Source of the DNA: a virus
DNA length: 64,000 bases
Reading direction: 5' to 3' (one strand)
Virus record (IMG/VR): IMGVR_UViG_3300032245_000902
Location: 1-64,000 of that record
Below the pieces are notes generated by a model. The model worked only from the letters and a program-made list of their open reading frames with translations. It made no database searches and had not been told where the DNA came from. Below are positions 63,558-64,000 of this stretch, piece after piece (within the stretch, counting starts at the first letter, position 1; every line of letters starts with the position of its first letter). The translations under genes were made by a program, and so were the position numbers.

Positions 63558-64000
63558 ATGGCTACTTCACAATACTTTAATAATTACAATTCTCGCTTTC
63601 AAGAACAAAGGCTCGTGGAAGACCTCATCGTTGAATCCATAAAGATTATGGGATTCGATGGAATGTATCTGCCTAATGACAACGATGTGGCTCGTGATTT
63701 GTTGTTTGGTGAAGATCCAGTTAAGAAGTTTCAATCGGCATTTCCTGTTGAGATGTATCTTTCAGAAGCACTCAACTATAACGGTGAAAAAGAATTCTTT
63801 TCTAAATTTGGTCTTGAGATTAAGAACCACACTAAGGTACTTTTAACCAAGAGAACCTTTTCTCAAAGAGTACCACAAAATATTTTTCAAAGGCCAAGAG
63901 AAGGTGATTTAATTTGGATTCCATTTTTAAATGGCACAGGTGAATTGTATGAGATTACATTTACCGACCAAGACAAAGACTTCTATATGCTTGGCCGACC
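63558..64000 (+). CDS. 14: Neck protein gp14 homologue, 3' end outside the window
   Basis: The frame from ATG 63558 is open to the right edge (147 complete codons). It starts Ala-Thr-Ser-Gln-Tyr-Phe-Asn-Asn-Tyr and has Gln-Glu-Gln-Arg-Leu-Val-Glu-Asp-Leu-Ile-Val-Glu-Ser-Ile-Lys-Ile-Met-Gly and Asp-Asp/Asn-rich Leu-Phe-Gly-Glu-Asp-Pro near residues 50-58, typical of gp14. A later Gly-Asp-Leu-Ile-Trp-Ile-Pro strand is also expected. It lies 12 bases after gp13. The protein connects head and tail. Confidence 0.85.
   Translation, partial: MATSQYFNNYNSRFQEQRLVEDLIVESIKIMGFDGMYLPNDNDVARDLLFGEDPVKKFQSAFPVEMYLSEALNYNGEKEFFSKFGLEIKNHTKVLLTKRTFSQRVPQNIFQRPREGDLIWIPFLNGTGELYEITFTDQDKDFYMLGR

Overview
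This window is a 64 kb piece of an AT-rich, T4-like contractile-tailed (myovirus) genome, probably from an aquatic phage related to the T4-like phages of marine bacteria. Recognisable T4-family homologues are gp33, gp59, gp32, gp26, gp4, gp48, gp53, gp27-like hub, gp5 (in two pieces), gp25, gp6, gp8, gp13 and gp14. Genes are packed with 1-8 bp overlaps, and motifs matching the T4 late promoter (TATAAATA) recur. There are no photosynthesis genes, no tRNA I could recognise, and nothing that identifies the host.

Layout. (1) 1-5331: small, mostly uncharacterised early-type genes, with a metallophosphoesterase (cut by the left edge), a sugar-nucleotide epimerase, four membrane or basic miniproteins and several conserved phage hypotheticals. 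(2) 5371-14755: an accessory island. It starts with a glycine-rich adhesin-like protein and holds a SAM methyltransferase, five different 2OG-Fe(II) oxygenase-like proteins, a radical SAM/SPASM protein, two tandem fatty-acid desaturases and a Cys/Asn-rich protein whose N-terminus resembles that of the adhesin. (3) 14745-19241: nucleic-acid genes (Cas4/RecB-type exonuclease, SleB-type wall hydrolase, gp33, GNAT-like protein, gp59, HAD nucleotidase, gp32), closed by a strong terminator. (4) 19290-24644, minus strand: virion and assembly genes (membrane-segment protein, GH19 lysozyme, gp26 with a probable -1 frameshift into a gp51-like extension, tail-tube-like protein, unknown, gp4). (5) 24684-46443: baseplate and hub (gp48, gp53, gp27-like, split gp5, gp25, gp6, large wedge-type proteins, gp8, DUF4815-type giant). 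(6) 46443-62788: fibres, including a 1792-residue repeat fibre and three collagen-like proteins, with a second modification set (2OG oxygenase, methyltransferase, GT4 glycosyltransferase) just before the two long collagen-like fibres. (7) 62772-64000: neck proteins gp13 and gp14 (cut by the right edge).

The main biological theme is that two gene sets which look like protein- or glycan-modifying enzymes sit directly beside unusual low-complexity surface proteins: a Cys/Asn-rich and a Gly-rich protein in the first, and Gly-Pro-Thr collagen-like fibres in the second. My working inference is that this phage chemically decorates or crosslinks its host-contact proteins. Other points of note are a probable programmed frameshift in the gp26 region, a shared C-terminal Asp-Gly-Gly-x-Phe-type tag on four consecutive proteins, and domain shuffling among fibres and baseplate proteins.
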